DNA of 64,000 nt from Phytohabitans maris (GTDB lineage Bacteria > Actinomycetota > Actinomycetes > Mycobacteriales > Micromonosporaceae). Of the stretch, positions 28,337 to 36,230 are shown one piece after another. The stretch is taken from positions 1 through 64,000 of the forward strand of contig NZ_JAVHUY010000009.1 in assembly GCF_031085175.1 (NCBI RefSeq), given 5' to 3'. The notes under the pieces are model-generated. The model worked only from the letters and a program-made list of their open reading frames with translations. It had not been told where the DNA came from and ran no database searches. Positions within the stretch are counted from its first letter, which is position 1. The number at the start of each line of letters is the position of its first letter. The translations under genes were made by a program, and so were the position numbers.

Positions 28337-28414
28337 ATGCCTGGCGGCGTGCGGCTTACCATCCGCGGCCACATCGACTTCGGTCGCGTGTGGTCGAGTT
28401 CCTGTCCGCGTTGA
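28337..28414 (+). CDS. Cysteine-containing leader peptide 1 (25 aa)
   Basis: The short frame reads MPGGVRLTIRGHIDFGRVWS, then SSCPR and a stop. It matches the pattern of actinobacterial sulfur leader peptides: a central R-x-H-I-D-F/L-x-R-V block and a single cysteine just before the stop. Such peptides make ribosomes respond to cysteinyl-tRNA supply (known for mycobacterial polycysteine leaders; the single-cysteine form is inferred to work similarly). The ATG is at the predicted transcription start. No intact gene follows on this strand; only a signal-peptide remnant at 28509 does. Confidence 0.72.
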   Translation: MPGGVRLTIRGHIDFGRVWSSSCPR

Positions 28415-28851
28415 CGGTCCACCTCCGCCACATCACCCCTGCTTCCACATCGTGGTACACGCGTGCATTCATGCCGCACGCTCTCCTGCTTGTCCACAAG
28501 GGAGACTCATGTCTCGACGCTTTCCGCGAGTGGCGGTGGCGACCACCGCGCTTGCCCGGATCCCGGACGGAGCCGCCGAGAACCGCGGCGTCGCGGCCGG
28601 ACGCGGGGAGGCGGAAAGGCTGATCGCCGCCGCGACGGCGACGGGCTCGACCCGGCATCGGTCAACGCCCCGTACACACCGCCACCGCCCGGGCCTGGAG
28701 TGTGGCGGCCGACGCCACCCGCTTTCGCCGCCGCCACCCAGGCCGGCAGGTCGCGGCGCACACGCTGCGCGAGGCGTGGCGCCTCTTCGCCTGAGACACC
28801 CGGTCCCAGCCGACCAGCCAGGTCGTGCCCTGGCGCGGCGCTCCCGGCCGC
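28415..28851. other. Gene debris behind leader peptide 1
   Basis: Two fragments can be read on the plus strand. ATG 28509, preceded by AGGGAG, encodes MSRRFPRVAVATTALA, the start of an exported-protein signal sequence that then breaks off. At about 28650-28760 another frame reads NAPYTPPPPGPGVWRPTPPA, a segment typical of PAP2/vanadium-haloperoxidase-like proteins. The two are fused by a deletion. The leader presumably once served a transporter operon here. Confidence 0.45.
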
Positions 28852-29184
28852 TCAGTGGGTCCGGGAACGGGACATCCGGCGCAGCCCGGTGGCCAGCGCG
28901 ACGAGGGCGAGGGGCCCGACGACCAGGACGGTGCCGATCGCGGCGATGACCGGCTCCACGTACATCACCACCGAGTTCCAGATCTGCACCGGCAGGGTCT
29001 TGGTGGACGGGCCGCCCATGAAGAGCGCGATGAGCAGGTTGTCGAACGAGGTCAGGAACGCGAACAGCGCGGCGGAGAGCACGGCCGGAGCGATGATCGG
29101 CAGGGTGGTGGTCCGGAAGGCGACGACCGGGCTGGCGCCGAGCCCTTGCGCGGCCCGCTCCAGGGTGGACCGGAAAGCCGCCAT
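28852..29184 (-). pseudogene. Truncated ABC transporter permease (C-terminal half)
   Basis: This 110-codon frame reads MAAFRSTLERAAQGLGASPV, then PIIAPAVLSAALFAFLTSFD, NLLIALFMGGPSTKTLPVQI and IAAIGTVLVVGPLALVALAT. It is the last third of a spermidine/putrescine (PotC)-type permease, including the EAA-loop region. The N-terminal helices are missing; upstream sequence turns directly into the rhodanese promoter. It has no partner ATPase or receptor nearby and is a relic. Confidence 0.75.
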
Positions 29185-29217
29185 TCCCTGGCACCTTGCG
29201 GATCCGCGGGAACGCCG

Positions 29218-29246
29218 TGGACGTATTCCTATCGGCTAAGTATGAT
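29218..29246 (+). promoter_or_regulatory. Promoter of the rhodanese gene with island operator 2
   Basis: TGGACG (29218-29223) and TATGAT (29241-29246) are 17 bp apart; the gene's ATG starts 8 bases after the -10, predicting a leaderless mRNA. The spacer contains CCTAT CGGCTAA GTATG (29228-29244), a half-degenerate form of the 17-bp inverted repeat, in the same position relative to the promoter as at operator 1. Confidence 0.65.
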
Positions 29247-29253
29247 TTGACCA

Positions 29254-29591
29254 TGACTAGTCAGGCACCCGACCTCATCTCCCCTACCGACGCCGGTGCA
29301 CGCGTGGCGAACGGCGCTCTTCTCGTCGACGTGCGAAGCGCGTCCCGCCGCGTGGCGGACGGCGCCATCCCGGGCGCGATCATCGCCGACCGCCACGATC
29401 TGAAGGCGGTGTTCGGCGTCGTTTCGGTGGACACGCCGATCGTGGTGGTCTGCGGCTCCGTCGACGGTTCCCGGCCGGTCGCCGAGGCGCTGGTGGCCGA
29501 GGGCTTCGCCGACGTCGCCCACGTGGACGGCGGCTTCGCCCAGTGGCGCGACGCGGGACTGCCCGTCGAAGCGGCGCCCGCGGCCGGCTGA
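29254..29591 (+). CDS. Rhodanese-like sulfurtransferase domain protein
   Basis: A 112-residue single-domain rhodanese: ALLVDVRSASRRVADGAIPG with the CH2A region, then VVVCGSVDGSRPVAEALVAE carrying active-site Cys in VCGSVDGSR, and VAHVDGGFAQWRDAGLPVEA as the family's typical end. It would move sulfane sulfur from thiosulfate or persulfide donors. ATG 29254 was chosen over an upstream start because it sits at the predicted transcription start and MTSQAPDLISP begins the homology. It fits the island as the step handling released sulfur. Confidence 0.9.
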
Positions 29592-29621
29592 GCGCTGATC
29601 ATCCCTCGCTGTGCGACCCGC

Positions 29622-29648
29622 CTCCTGCCAGCCCTGGGCTGGCAGGAG
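29622..29648. terminator. Bidirectional terminator hairpin
   Basis: CTCCTGCCAGCC (29622-29633) pairs perfectly with GGCTGGCAGGAG (29637-29648) around a CTG loop: a 12-bp stem between the convergent rhodanese and SsuD genes. Confidence 0.88.
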
Positions 29649-29681
29649 AGGCGTCCGCTGCCGAGGCGCCGCTCAGGTGCC

Positions 29682-30734
29682 TCATTCCGGGTCGCGCAGC
29701 AGCGGGAGGAGCTGCTCGCCCTGGCGTCTGATCTCGGGAAGGTACGGGGTGTCGGAGAGCACGAAATGGGTGATGCCCAGGCTCTGGTACCGGCGCAGCG
29801 ACTTCGCCACGTCTTCGGCGGAGCCGACAAGCCAGGTGGTGCCCGCTCCGCCCCCGCCGAACTTCCCGGGCGCGGTGTAGAGATTGTCGTCGAGGACATC
29901 TCCGCGCGCGGCCAGGTCGAGCAGCCGCTGCTGCCCCACCGCCGCCCGCCACGACGGATCCCGCAACCTGCCACCACTCTCGGCCATCCGCGCGACCTTC
30001 GCCTCCGCATCCGCCCACGCCTGCTCGGTGGTGTCCCGCACCAATGTGGTCACCCGCAAGCCGAACTCCAACGGCGGCAACTGACGCCCGAGCTTCTCAC
30101 CCAGGCCCTTGAGCCGCTCTATCCGCTCGGCGACACCGTCCAGCGGCTCACCCCAGAACAACTGCACGTCCGCGTCGGTAGCGGCCACCCGCTCCGCAGC
30201 CGCTGACGCGCCTCCGAAATAGAGCCGCGGTGCCCTGACCGGCCTTGGCTCCACAGTAGAGTCCGTGACGCTGAAATACTCCCCGCGGTGGGTGACGCTC
30301 TCCTCAGCCCACAGCCGGCGCACGATGCGGATGAACTCCCGGGTGCGGGCGTAGCGGTCGGCTTGGTCGCCCTCACTGTCACCGTACGCCGGGAGGTTGT
30401 CCTTACCCGACACGATGTTGACAAGCACCCGTCCGCCGGTCAGATGGTCCAGGGTCGCGGCGGCAGAGGCGAAGTTGGCCGGCCGCCAGTAGCCAGGCCG
30501 GACCGCGATCAACGGCTGGAAGGTCGTGGTCCGCACGGCCAACGCGGTGGCCACGGTGAACGTATCCGGGCGGCCCCAACCGGTGCCGATCAACGCACCA
30601 CCCCACCCGTACTTCTCCACCGCCAACGCGTGACTGGTCAACGTCTCCAGACTGTTGTGCCCCACGACGACATCGTCGCCGTGGTGACCCGGCTCGACCT
30701 GGTTCGGGATGTACCAGAGGAACTCGCGGCTCAT
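29682..30734 (-). CDS. ssuD: Alkanesulfonate monooxygenase, FMNH2-dependent
   Basis: A 350-residue LLM enzyme of the SsuD branch, which converts alkanesulfonates to aldehydes and sulfite. Seen: MSREFLWYIPNQVEPGHHGD at the start, LIGTGWGRPDTFTVATALAV, RPGYWRPANFASAAATLDHL, GGRVLVNIVSGKDNLPAYGD and LYFGGASAAAERVAATDADV, all characteristic. ATG 30734 gives the canonical N-terminus. A GTG at 30776 in the same frame lies 7 bases after a TAGGAT -10 and could be a leaderless alternative start. Its promoter region is shared with leader peptide 2 on the other strand. Confidence 0.93.
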   Translation of the reverse strand: MSREFLWYIPNQVEPGHHGDDVVVGHNSLETLTSHALAVEKYGWGGALIGTGWGRPDTFTVATALAVRTTTFQPLIAVRPGYWRPANFASAAATLDHLTGGRVLVNIVSGKDNLPAYGDSEGDQADRYARTREFIRIVRRLWAEESVTHRGEYFSVTDSTVEPRPVRAPRLYFGGASAAAERVAATDADVQLFWGEPLDGVAERIERLKGLGEKLGRQLPPLEFGLRVTTLVRDTTEQAWADAEAKVARMAESGGRLRDPSWRAAVGQQRLLDLAARGDVLDDNLYTAPGKFGGGGAGTTWLVGSAEDVAKSLRRYQSLGITHFVLSDTPYLPEIRRQGEQLLPLLRDPE

Positions 30735-30784
30735 GACGGGACCCTTCCGCTCGCGACCAATGGTGGCCTGGATCACACATAAAT

Positions 30785-30801
30785 CCTATCGACCCGATAG
30801 G
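30785..30801. promoter_or_regulatory. Island operator 3: CCTATCG-N3-CGATAGG
   Basis: This is the most perfect site: a 7-bp inverted repeat around ACC, 17 bp in all, in the divergent region between ssuD and leader peptide 2. It overlaps the -10 (TAGGAT) facing ssuD and lies just upstream of the -10 TATAGT (30802-30807) facing the leader. Confidence 0.75.
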
Positions 30802-30814
30802 TATAGTATAGAAC

Positions 30815-30889
30815 ATGGTCGGGCCGCTCCTTCACTCCAGACGCGAGATCGACCTCGCGCACTGCGCCAGCGTGCTCTGTCTGCGCTGA
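30815..30889 (+). CDS. Cysteine-containing leader peptide 2 (24 aa)
   Basis: The frame MVGPLLHSRREIDLAHCASV, then LCLR and stop, has the S-R-R-x-I-D-L core and late cysteines (positions 17 and 22) of the actinobacterial sulfur leader peptides. Its ATG lies 8 bases after TATAGT, so the mRNA is predicted to be leaderless. It precedes the binding-protein gene at 31001 by 111 bases and probably couples expression of the whole transporter/monooxygenase operon to cysteine supply. The mechanism is known for mycobacterial polycysteine leaders; here it is inferred. Confidence 0.85.
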   Translation: MVGPLLHSRREIDLAHCASVLCLR

Positions 30890-31000
30890 CTCGCTGCCAC
30901 ACCGCCCACCGGGATCGCCGCCGCATGGCCGCCGCGGCAATTCGGACCTCGATCCGCCTTCCACCGAAGTGTTTCCGCGCATCGTGCATTGGAGCAGCTC

Positions 31001-32722
31001 ATGTCCGAGCTACGCGAGACCGTCGAAAGCGCCGCACGGGCACACCGCCGCAGATGGCCCTGGGCCGCGGGTGCCGCTGTCCTGCTCCTCCTCATCGCCG
31101 GGATCGGACTCGCCGTCGACCGCGGCGGCGTTTCCGGTGACGCGTCCGCCGCCGCGGGCGAGCCGGTCCGCGGCGGCACCCTGGAGTTCGCCCTGATCGA
31201 CTTCCAGCGCAGCCCGGATCCGCAGTGGGGCACCAACTATGCCGAGTCGCTGATCGGCAACAACATCACCGACAAGCTGACCTGGCAGGACCCCGAGACC
31301 GGCGAGATCACGCCGTGGCTGGCGAAGTCCTGGGAGTACAACGACGACCTGACCGAGTTCACCTTCCACCTGCGCGACGACGTGACTTTCAGCGACGGCA
31401 CGCCGTTCGACGCGGCAGTGGTCAAGGCCAACCTCGACCAGTACGTGCGCGGCGACAAGGCGCTGGACATCAACCCCAACGGTGCCGTGCTGCTGCCCGG
31501 CTACATCGAGACGCGCACGCCCGACGAGTACACCGCCGTGGTCCGCTTCGAGAAGCCGCTGGCCAGTTTCCTGCAGGCATCGTCCTTCACCGCCAACGCG
31601 CAGCCGGGCTTCCTGTCACTGTCCACATTGAAGCTCAGCGCCGCGGAACGCACCGACCCGACCAAGGTGATCGGCACCGGCCCCTTCGTGTACGAGTCCT
31701 GGGAGGAACAGGTCAAGACCGTCCTGGTCAAGCGGAAGGGCTACAACTGGGCGCCACCCGCGATCGGCCACACCGGCGAGGCATACCTGGACCGGATCGT
31801 CTTCAACACCATCCCCGAAGCCAGCGTCCGCACCGGCTCCCTCGCCTCCGGCACCATCGACGCCACCCTCGACGTCGGCACCACCGACGAGAAACCCCTC
31901 ACCGCGCAGGGCTTCACCATCATCCACCGGGGCGTGTCGGGCACGGCCATCTTCTTCAACCTCAACTCGCAGCTGTTCCCCACCAACGACATCGCGGTAC
32001 GCAAGGCGATCCAGCTCGGCTGGGACCGCGCGGCGATCGAGAAGACCGTGCTGACCGACTCGTACTCGGTGGCCAGGTCGGTCCTGGCCGACTCGGTGCG
32101 CGGATACGTGGACTACAGCGGCTCGGTGCTGCGGTACGACCCGGAGGCCGCCGGGAAGCTGCTGGACGAGGCCGGCTGGCGCCCTGGGCCCGGCGGGATC
32201 CGGGTCAAGGACGGCAGGTCGCTGGTGGTCAAGCTCATCGGCATCAACAACCTCGTGGTCAACAAGCCCGCCTACGAGTCGATCCAGCAGGACCTCAAGA
32301 AGATCGGCATCGACCTCCAGCTCACCGTCGTGCCGATCCCGGACTACGCGGCCCTGCAGGCCAAGGCGAAGACCGACGCGAACATCACCGCGGCCAACCG
32401 TTCGCGCAACGACCCGGCCGTGCTCAACCTGCAGTACAGCCCGCTGCTGGGCAACGGCGCCTACCTCACGAAGGACTCCACCGGCGTCGACGTCGAGGAG
32501 GTCACCCGCGTCCTGGGCCAGCTGGAGCTCACGCTCGACCCGGCCGAGCGGGACGCGTACGCCAAGGCGGCGCAGGACATCCTGCTCGACAAGTACGCGC
32601 TGGTGAACCCGGTCTACAACCCGTCGCAGGTGATCGCCCACGCGGGCTACGTACACGGGATCATCTTCGACGCCCAGTCCCGCAACCACTTCGTGGACAC
32701 CTGGAAGAGCAACGGGAAGTAG
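31001..32722 (+). CDS. Oligopeptide-type ABC transporter substrate-binding protein
   Basis: A 573-residue family-5 (OppA/DppA) receptor. Instead of a lipobox it has an N-terminal basic stretch and one hydrophobic anchor (WAAGAAVLLLLIAGIGLAVD). The SBP_bac_5 landmarks follow: GGTLEFALIDFQRSPDPQWG, PWLAKSWEYNDDLTEFTFHL, FSDGTPFDAAVVKANLDQY, VIGTGPFVYESWEEQ. ATG 31001 follows TTGGAGCAGC. It heads a long coupled operon to at least 42866 that also encodes both permeases, a fused ATPase and several flavoenzymes. The cargo is more likely a sulfur-bearing small molecule than a peptide (context). Confidence 0.92.
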   Translation: MSELRETVESAARAHRRRWPWAAGAAVLLLLIAGIGLAVDRGGVSGDASAAAGEPVRGGTLEFALIDFQRSPDPQWGTNYAESLIGNNITDKLTWQDPETGEITPWLAKSWEYNDDLTEFTFHLRDDVTFSDGTPFDAAVVKANLDQYVRGDKALDINPNGAVLLPGYIETRTPDEYTAVVRFEKPLASFLQASSFTANAQPGFLSLSTLKLSAAERTDPTKVIGTGPFVYESWEEQVKTVLVKRKGYNWAPPAIGHTGEAYLDRIVFNTIPEASVRTGSLASGTIDATLDVGTTDEKPLTAQGFTIIHRGVSGTAIFFNLNSQLFPTNDIAVRKAIQLGWDRAAIEKTVLTDSYSVARSVLADSVRGYVDYSGSVLRYDPEAAGKLLDEAGWRPGPGGIRVKDGRSLVVKLIGINNLVVNKPAYESIQQDLKKIGIDLQLTVVPIPDYAALQAKAKTDANITAANRSRNDPAVLNLQYSPLLGNGAYLTKDSTGVDVEEVTRVLGQLELTLDPAERDAYAKAAQDILLDKYALVNPVYNPSQVIAHAGYVHGIIFDAQSRNHFVDTWKSNGK

Positions 32723-32728
32723 GACGCC

Positions 32729-33703
32729 GTGCTCCGCTACGTCGCGCTGAAGGTGGGCCGGGCCCTGTTCGTCGTCTGGGCCGCGTTCACCCTGACCTTC
32801 GTCCTGCTGTTCGTGCTGCCGGCGAACCCGGTCGACCTGCTCTTCGACCCCGCCGAGATCAACGCCGTCCCGCCGGAGGTCCGGGAGCGGGTGGCGGAGA
32901 ACTACGGCTTCAACGAGCCGGTGCTCCTGCAGTACCTCGACCGGCTCGGCCACGCGCTGACCGGCGACTTCGGCAACTCCGTGCAGTCCGGGCGGCCGGT
33001 GACCGCGGCGATCCTCGACGTGCTGCCCAGCACCCTGATCCTCGCCGCCGGCGCGCTCGTGCTGGCGCTGGTCATCGCGTTCGTGATCGCGCTGGTGGCG
33101 ACCTCGACCCGGCACGACTGGGTACGCAACCTGGTGGAGGCGCTCCCCTCGACCTCCGTCTCGGTGCCGGTCTTCCTCTCCGGCATCCTGATCCTGCAGA
33201 TCTTCTCCTTCCAGCTCGGTTGGTTTCCGGCCTTCGGCGACGAAGGCTGGCGCAGCCTGGTCCTTCCGCTGGTCACCCTCGCGATCCCGGTGTCCGGCCC
33301 GATCGCGCAGCTGCTCGTGCGCAGCTTCGCCAAGGAGTTCCACTCCGGCTACGTCACCACCAGCTGGGCGAAGGGCGCGACCCGCGGCGCGATCGTCATC
33401 GGGGACGTCTTCCGCAACGCCAGCCTGCCGGCGCTGACCATCGCCGGAGTCACGTTCGGCAACCTGATCGCCGGCTCGGTGATCACCGAGACCGTCTTCG
33501 CCCGCAAGGGCATCGGCCGGATGACCCAGACCGCGATCAACACCCTCGACCTCCCGCTGGTACAGGGAATCGTCGTGCTCGTCGCGGCCAGCTTCGCGCT
33601 GATCAACCTGGTCGTCGACCTCACCTATCCCGTGCTGGACCCGCGACTGCGGGCCACGCTCGCGGCCCCCACCGCCAAGGCCGCCTCAGGAGGAGCGCGA
33701 TGA
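32729..33703 (+). CDS. Oligopeptide-type ABC transporter permease (DppB-like)
   Basis: A 324-residue permease with the usual first helix VGRALFVVWAAFTLTFVLLF, the short external loop ending YGFNEPVLLQYLDRLGHALT, GDFGNSVQSGRPVTAAIL and five more helices. The EAA loop is present (TTSWAKGATRGAIVIGDVFR). It starts with GTG 32729, 6 bp after the receptor gene, and overlaps the next permease by 4 bases. Confidence 0.93.
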   Translation: MLRYVALKVGRALFVVWAAFTLTFVLLFVLPANPVDLLFDPAEINAVPPEVRERVAENYGFNEPVLLQYLDRLGHALTGDFGNSVQSGRPVTAAILDVLPSTLILAAGALVLALVIAFVIALVATSTRHDWVRNLVEALPSTSVSVPVFLSGILILQIFSFQLGWFPAFGDEGWRSLVLPLVTLAIPVSGPIAQLLVRSFAKEFHSGYVTTSWAKGATRGAIVIGDVFRNASLPALTIAGVTFGNLIAGSVITETVFARKGIGRMTQTAINTLDLPLVQGIVVLVAASFALINLVVDLTYPVLDPRLRATLAAPTAKAASGGAR

Positions 33704-34581
33704 CCGTCGAACTGGAGACGCTCGCCCCGCCGGCGGCCGCGCGGCCCGCGTTCGCGCCCTCACTGGCCGGGCGCGCCGCCGAACTCGTCCGCCAGCCGAT
33801 GCTGGTGCTCTCCTGGCTCGTCGTGGCGGTCGTGATCGGCTGGGCGGTCGTGCCGGACCTGTTCACCTCCTACGGCCCGTACGACGGCGACACCACCGCG
33901 AGCTTCGCGCCGCCGAGCCTGGAGCACTGGTTCGGCACCGACCGGCTCGGGCGGGACCTGTTCGCCCGCAGCGTGTACGGCGCCCGCACCACGCTGATCG
34001 CCACGCTGCTGGCCGTCGTCATCGCGTTCGGCATCGGCACGGTCGTCGGCCTGGTCGCCGGCTTCGCCGGTGGGATCGTGGACACCGCGGTCATGCGGGT
34101 GGTCGACGTGTTCCTGGCCATCCCCAGCCTGCTGCTCGCGATGGTGGTGGTCTCGGTCCTGGGCTACTCCACGCAAAACATCGCCCTGGCCGTCGGCATC
34201 TCCTCCATCGCCTCGTTCGCCCGGGTGATGCGGGCCGAGGTGCTCTCGGTGGTGACCCAGGACTACGTCAAGGCGGCGTACGGCCTGGGCGTCGGCCGGC
34301 TGGGCGTGATGCTGCGGCATGTGGTGCCCAACTCGCTCAACTCGGTGGTCGCGCTGGCCGCGCTGGAGGTCGGCACCGCCGTCCTGGCCGTCGCCTCGCT
34401 CGGCTTCCTCGGCTACGGCGCCCCGCCGCCGCAGCCGGAGTGGGGGCTGCTGGTCGCCGAGGGGCGCGACTTCGTCGCCGTCCACCCATGGACCTCGATC
34501 CTGCCCGGGGTGGCGCTCGCGATCGTCGTGATCGCCACCCATCGGATCAGCGCCTCGTTCCGGAAGGACCGCCGCCGATGA
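33700..34581 (+). CDS. Oligopeptide-type ABC transporter permease (DppC-like)
   Basis: A 293-residue second permease. N-terminal helix VLSWLVVAVVIGWAVVPDLF is followed by the DppC signature HWFGTDRLGRDLFARSVYGA, then six-helix core with the EAA loop DYVKAAYGLGVGRLGVMLRH and the end ISSIASFARVMRAE/PEWGLLVAEGRDF. ATG 33700 has AGGAGGAG directly upstream. It pairs with the DppB-like subunit. Confidence 0.94.
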   Translation: MTVELETLAPPAAARPAFAPSLAGRAAELVRQPMLVLSWLVVAVVIGWAVVPDLFTSYGPYDGDTTASFAPPSLEHWFGTDRLGRDLFARSVYGARTTLIATLLAVVIAFGIGTVVGLVAGFAGGIVDTAVMRVVDVFLAIPSLLLAMVVVSVLGYSTQNIALAVGISSIASFARVMRAEVLSVVTQDYVKAAYGLGVGRLGVMLRHVVPNSLNSVVALAALEVGTAVLAVASLGFLGYGAPPPQPEWGLLVAEGRDFVAVHPWTSILPGVALAIVVIATHRISASFRKDRRR

Positions 34582-36221
34582 GCACAGTCGATCCCCTGTT
34601 GCGGATCACCGATCTCGCCATCGACTACCGCACCGGGCACCGGGAGTGGACGACCGCCGTACGCGGCGCCAGCCTCCACGTCCAGCCGGGCGAGTTCGTC
34701 TCGCTCGTCGGCGAGTCCGGTTCGGGCAAGACGACCCTGGTGCACGCCGCGCTCGGGCTGCTCCCGCCGGCCGCGCGGATCCGGTCCGGCGCGATCGCGT
34801 ACTCCGATGTGGACGTCACCGGCTGGAACGACCGGCGGATGGCGCTGGTGCGCGGCAACTACGTGGGCTTCATCCCGCAGGACCCGAACACCTCGCTCAA
34901 CCCGGTCAAGAAGATCGGCCAGCAGGTGGTCGAGGCGGTCCGGTTCAACGCGCCCAAGCCCGGCAACGCCGAACGCCACCACCAGGCGGCCTTGGACAGC
35001 CTGCGGACCGCCGGGCTCAAGGACGTCGAGCGGGTCTTCCAGCAGTACCCGCACGAGCTCAGCGGCGGCATGAAGCAGCGCGCGCTCATCGCCATCGCAC
35101 TGGCCGGCAAGCCGAGGATCATCGTCGCCGACGAGCCCACCAGCTCGCTGGACGTCACCGTCCAGAAGGTCATCCTCGACCACCTCGTACGGCTGCGCGA
35201 GGAGCTCGACATCGGCATCCTGCTGGTCACCCACAACCTCGGCGTGGCACTGGACCGCTCCGACCGGATCCTGGTCATGCGGGACGGCGAGATCGTCGAG
35301 CAAGGCCCGGTCGACCAGGTGCTGGAGCAGTCGACCAACGAGTACACCCGAAGGCTGCTCGACGCCGCACCCACCCGGCTCGCCGCCTCCTTCGGCGCGC
35401 GGCCGGTCCGCGCCGAGGCGCCGTACGTGCTGCGGGCGCGGGCGCTGTCCAAGACGTACCGGCTGCGCGGCCGGGGCCAGCGCCGTGACCTGCGCGCGGT
35501 CGACGGCGTGGACCTCGCCGTGCGCAAGGGCACCACGCACGCGATCGTCGGCGAATCCGGCGCCGGCAAGTCGACGCTCGCCAGCATCCTGGTCGGCTTC
35601 ACCGCGCCGGACCGCGGCACCGTCCACATCGGAGATACCGAGCTCACCGGCCGGCGCCGCGGGCGGCTGCGGGAGATCCGCCGGCACCTGCAGTTCGTCT
35701 TCCAGAACCCGTTCACGTCGCTGGACCCGCGGTTTACCGTCGGCCGGATCGTCGCCGAACCGCTGCACGCGTTCGGCTTGGCACCCGGCCGGGCGCAGCG
35801 GACCGCCCGGGTGGTCGAGCTGCTGGCGGCGGTGGCGCTGGACGAGAGCTACCTGCACCGGCTGCCCGGCCAGCTCTCCGGCGGGCAGCGCCAGCGGGTC
35901 GCGATCGCCCGGGCGCTCGCGCTCAACCCCGAGATCCTGGTGCTCGACGAGGCGGTCAGCGCGCTCGACGTGTCCGTGCAGGCCCAGATCCTGCGGCTGC
36001 TGGTCGACCTGCAAGCCGGGTACGGGCTCAGCTACGTGTTCGTCACCCACGACCTGGGCGTCGTACGCCTGGTCGCCGACGACGTCACGGTGATGAAGGA
36101 CGGCGTCGCGGTGGAGACCGGCCCGGTCGAGCGGGTGTTCGGCGAGCCGCGGCACCCGTACACCCGGGAACTGCTGGACGCGATCCCGGGCACCCGGCTG
36201 GCGCTGGCCGGCCCGGGTTAA
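34578..36221 (+). CDS. Fused dual ATPase of an oligopeptide-type ABC transporter
   Basis: A 547-residue tandem ATPase equivalent to DppD plus DppF in one chain. The first half has Walker A GESGSGKTTLV, signature LSGGMKQRALIAIAL and Walker B IIVADEPTSSLDVTV. The second half (from about residue 275) has GESGAGKSTLASILV, LSGGQRQRVAIARALA and ILVLDEAVSALDVSV, where DEP is replaced by DEA, a common tolerated change. Each half ends with the oligopeptide-binding motif (NEYTRRLLDAAPT and HPYTRELLDAIPG). ATG 34578 overlaps the preceding stop. Confidence 0.94.
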   Translation: MSTVDPLLRITDLAIDYRTGHREWTTAVRGASLHVQPGEFVSLVGESGSGKTTLVHAALGLLPPAARIRSGAIAYSDVDVTGWNDRRMALVRGNYVGFIPQDPNTSLNPVKKIGQQVVEAVRFNAPKPGNAERHHQAALDSLRTAGLKDVERVFQQYPHELSGGMKQRALIAIALAGKPRIIVADEPTSSLDVTVQKVILDHLVRLREELDIGILLVTHNLGVALDRSDRILVMRDGEIVEQGPVDQVLEQSTNEYTRRLLDAAPTRLAASFGARPVRAEAPYVLRARALSKTYRLRGRGQRRDLRAVDGVDLAVRKGTTHAIVGESGAGKSTLASILVGFTAPDRGTVHIGDTELTGRRRGRLREIRRHLQFVFQNPFTSLDPRFTVGRIVAEPLHAFGLAPGRAQRTARVVELLAAVALDESYLHRLPGQLSGGQRQRVAIARALALNPEILVLDEAVSALDVSVQAQILRLLVDLQAGYGLSYVFVTHDLGVVRLVADDVTVMKDGVAVETGPVERVFGEPRHPYTRELLDAIPGTRLALAGPG

Positions 36222-36230
36222 GGAGGTCCT

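Noticed and set aside
31225-33700. Long plus-strand frame ending in the DppC-like permease
   Set aside because: Only the part after 33700 is real; the upstream 800 codons are an out-of-frame reading of the receptor and first permease genes.
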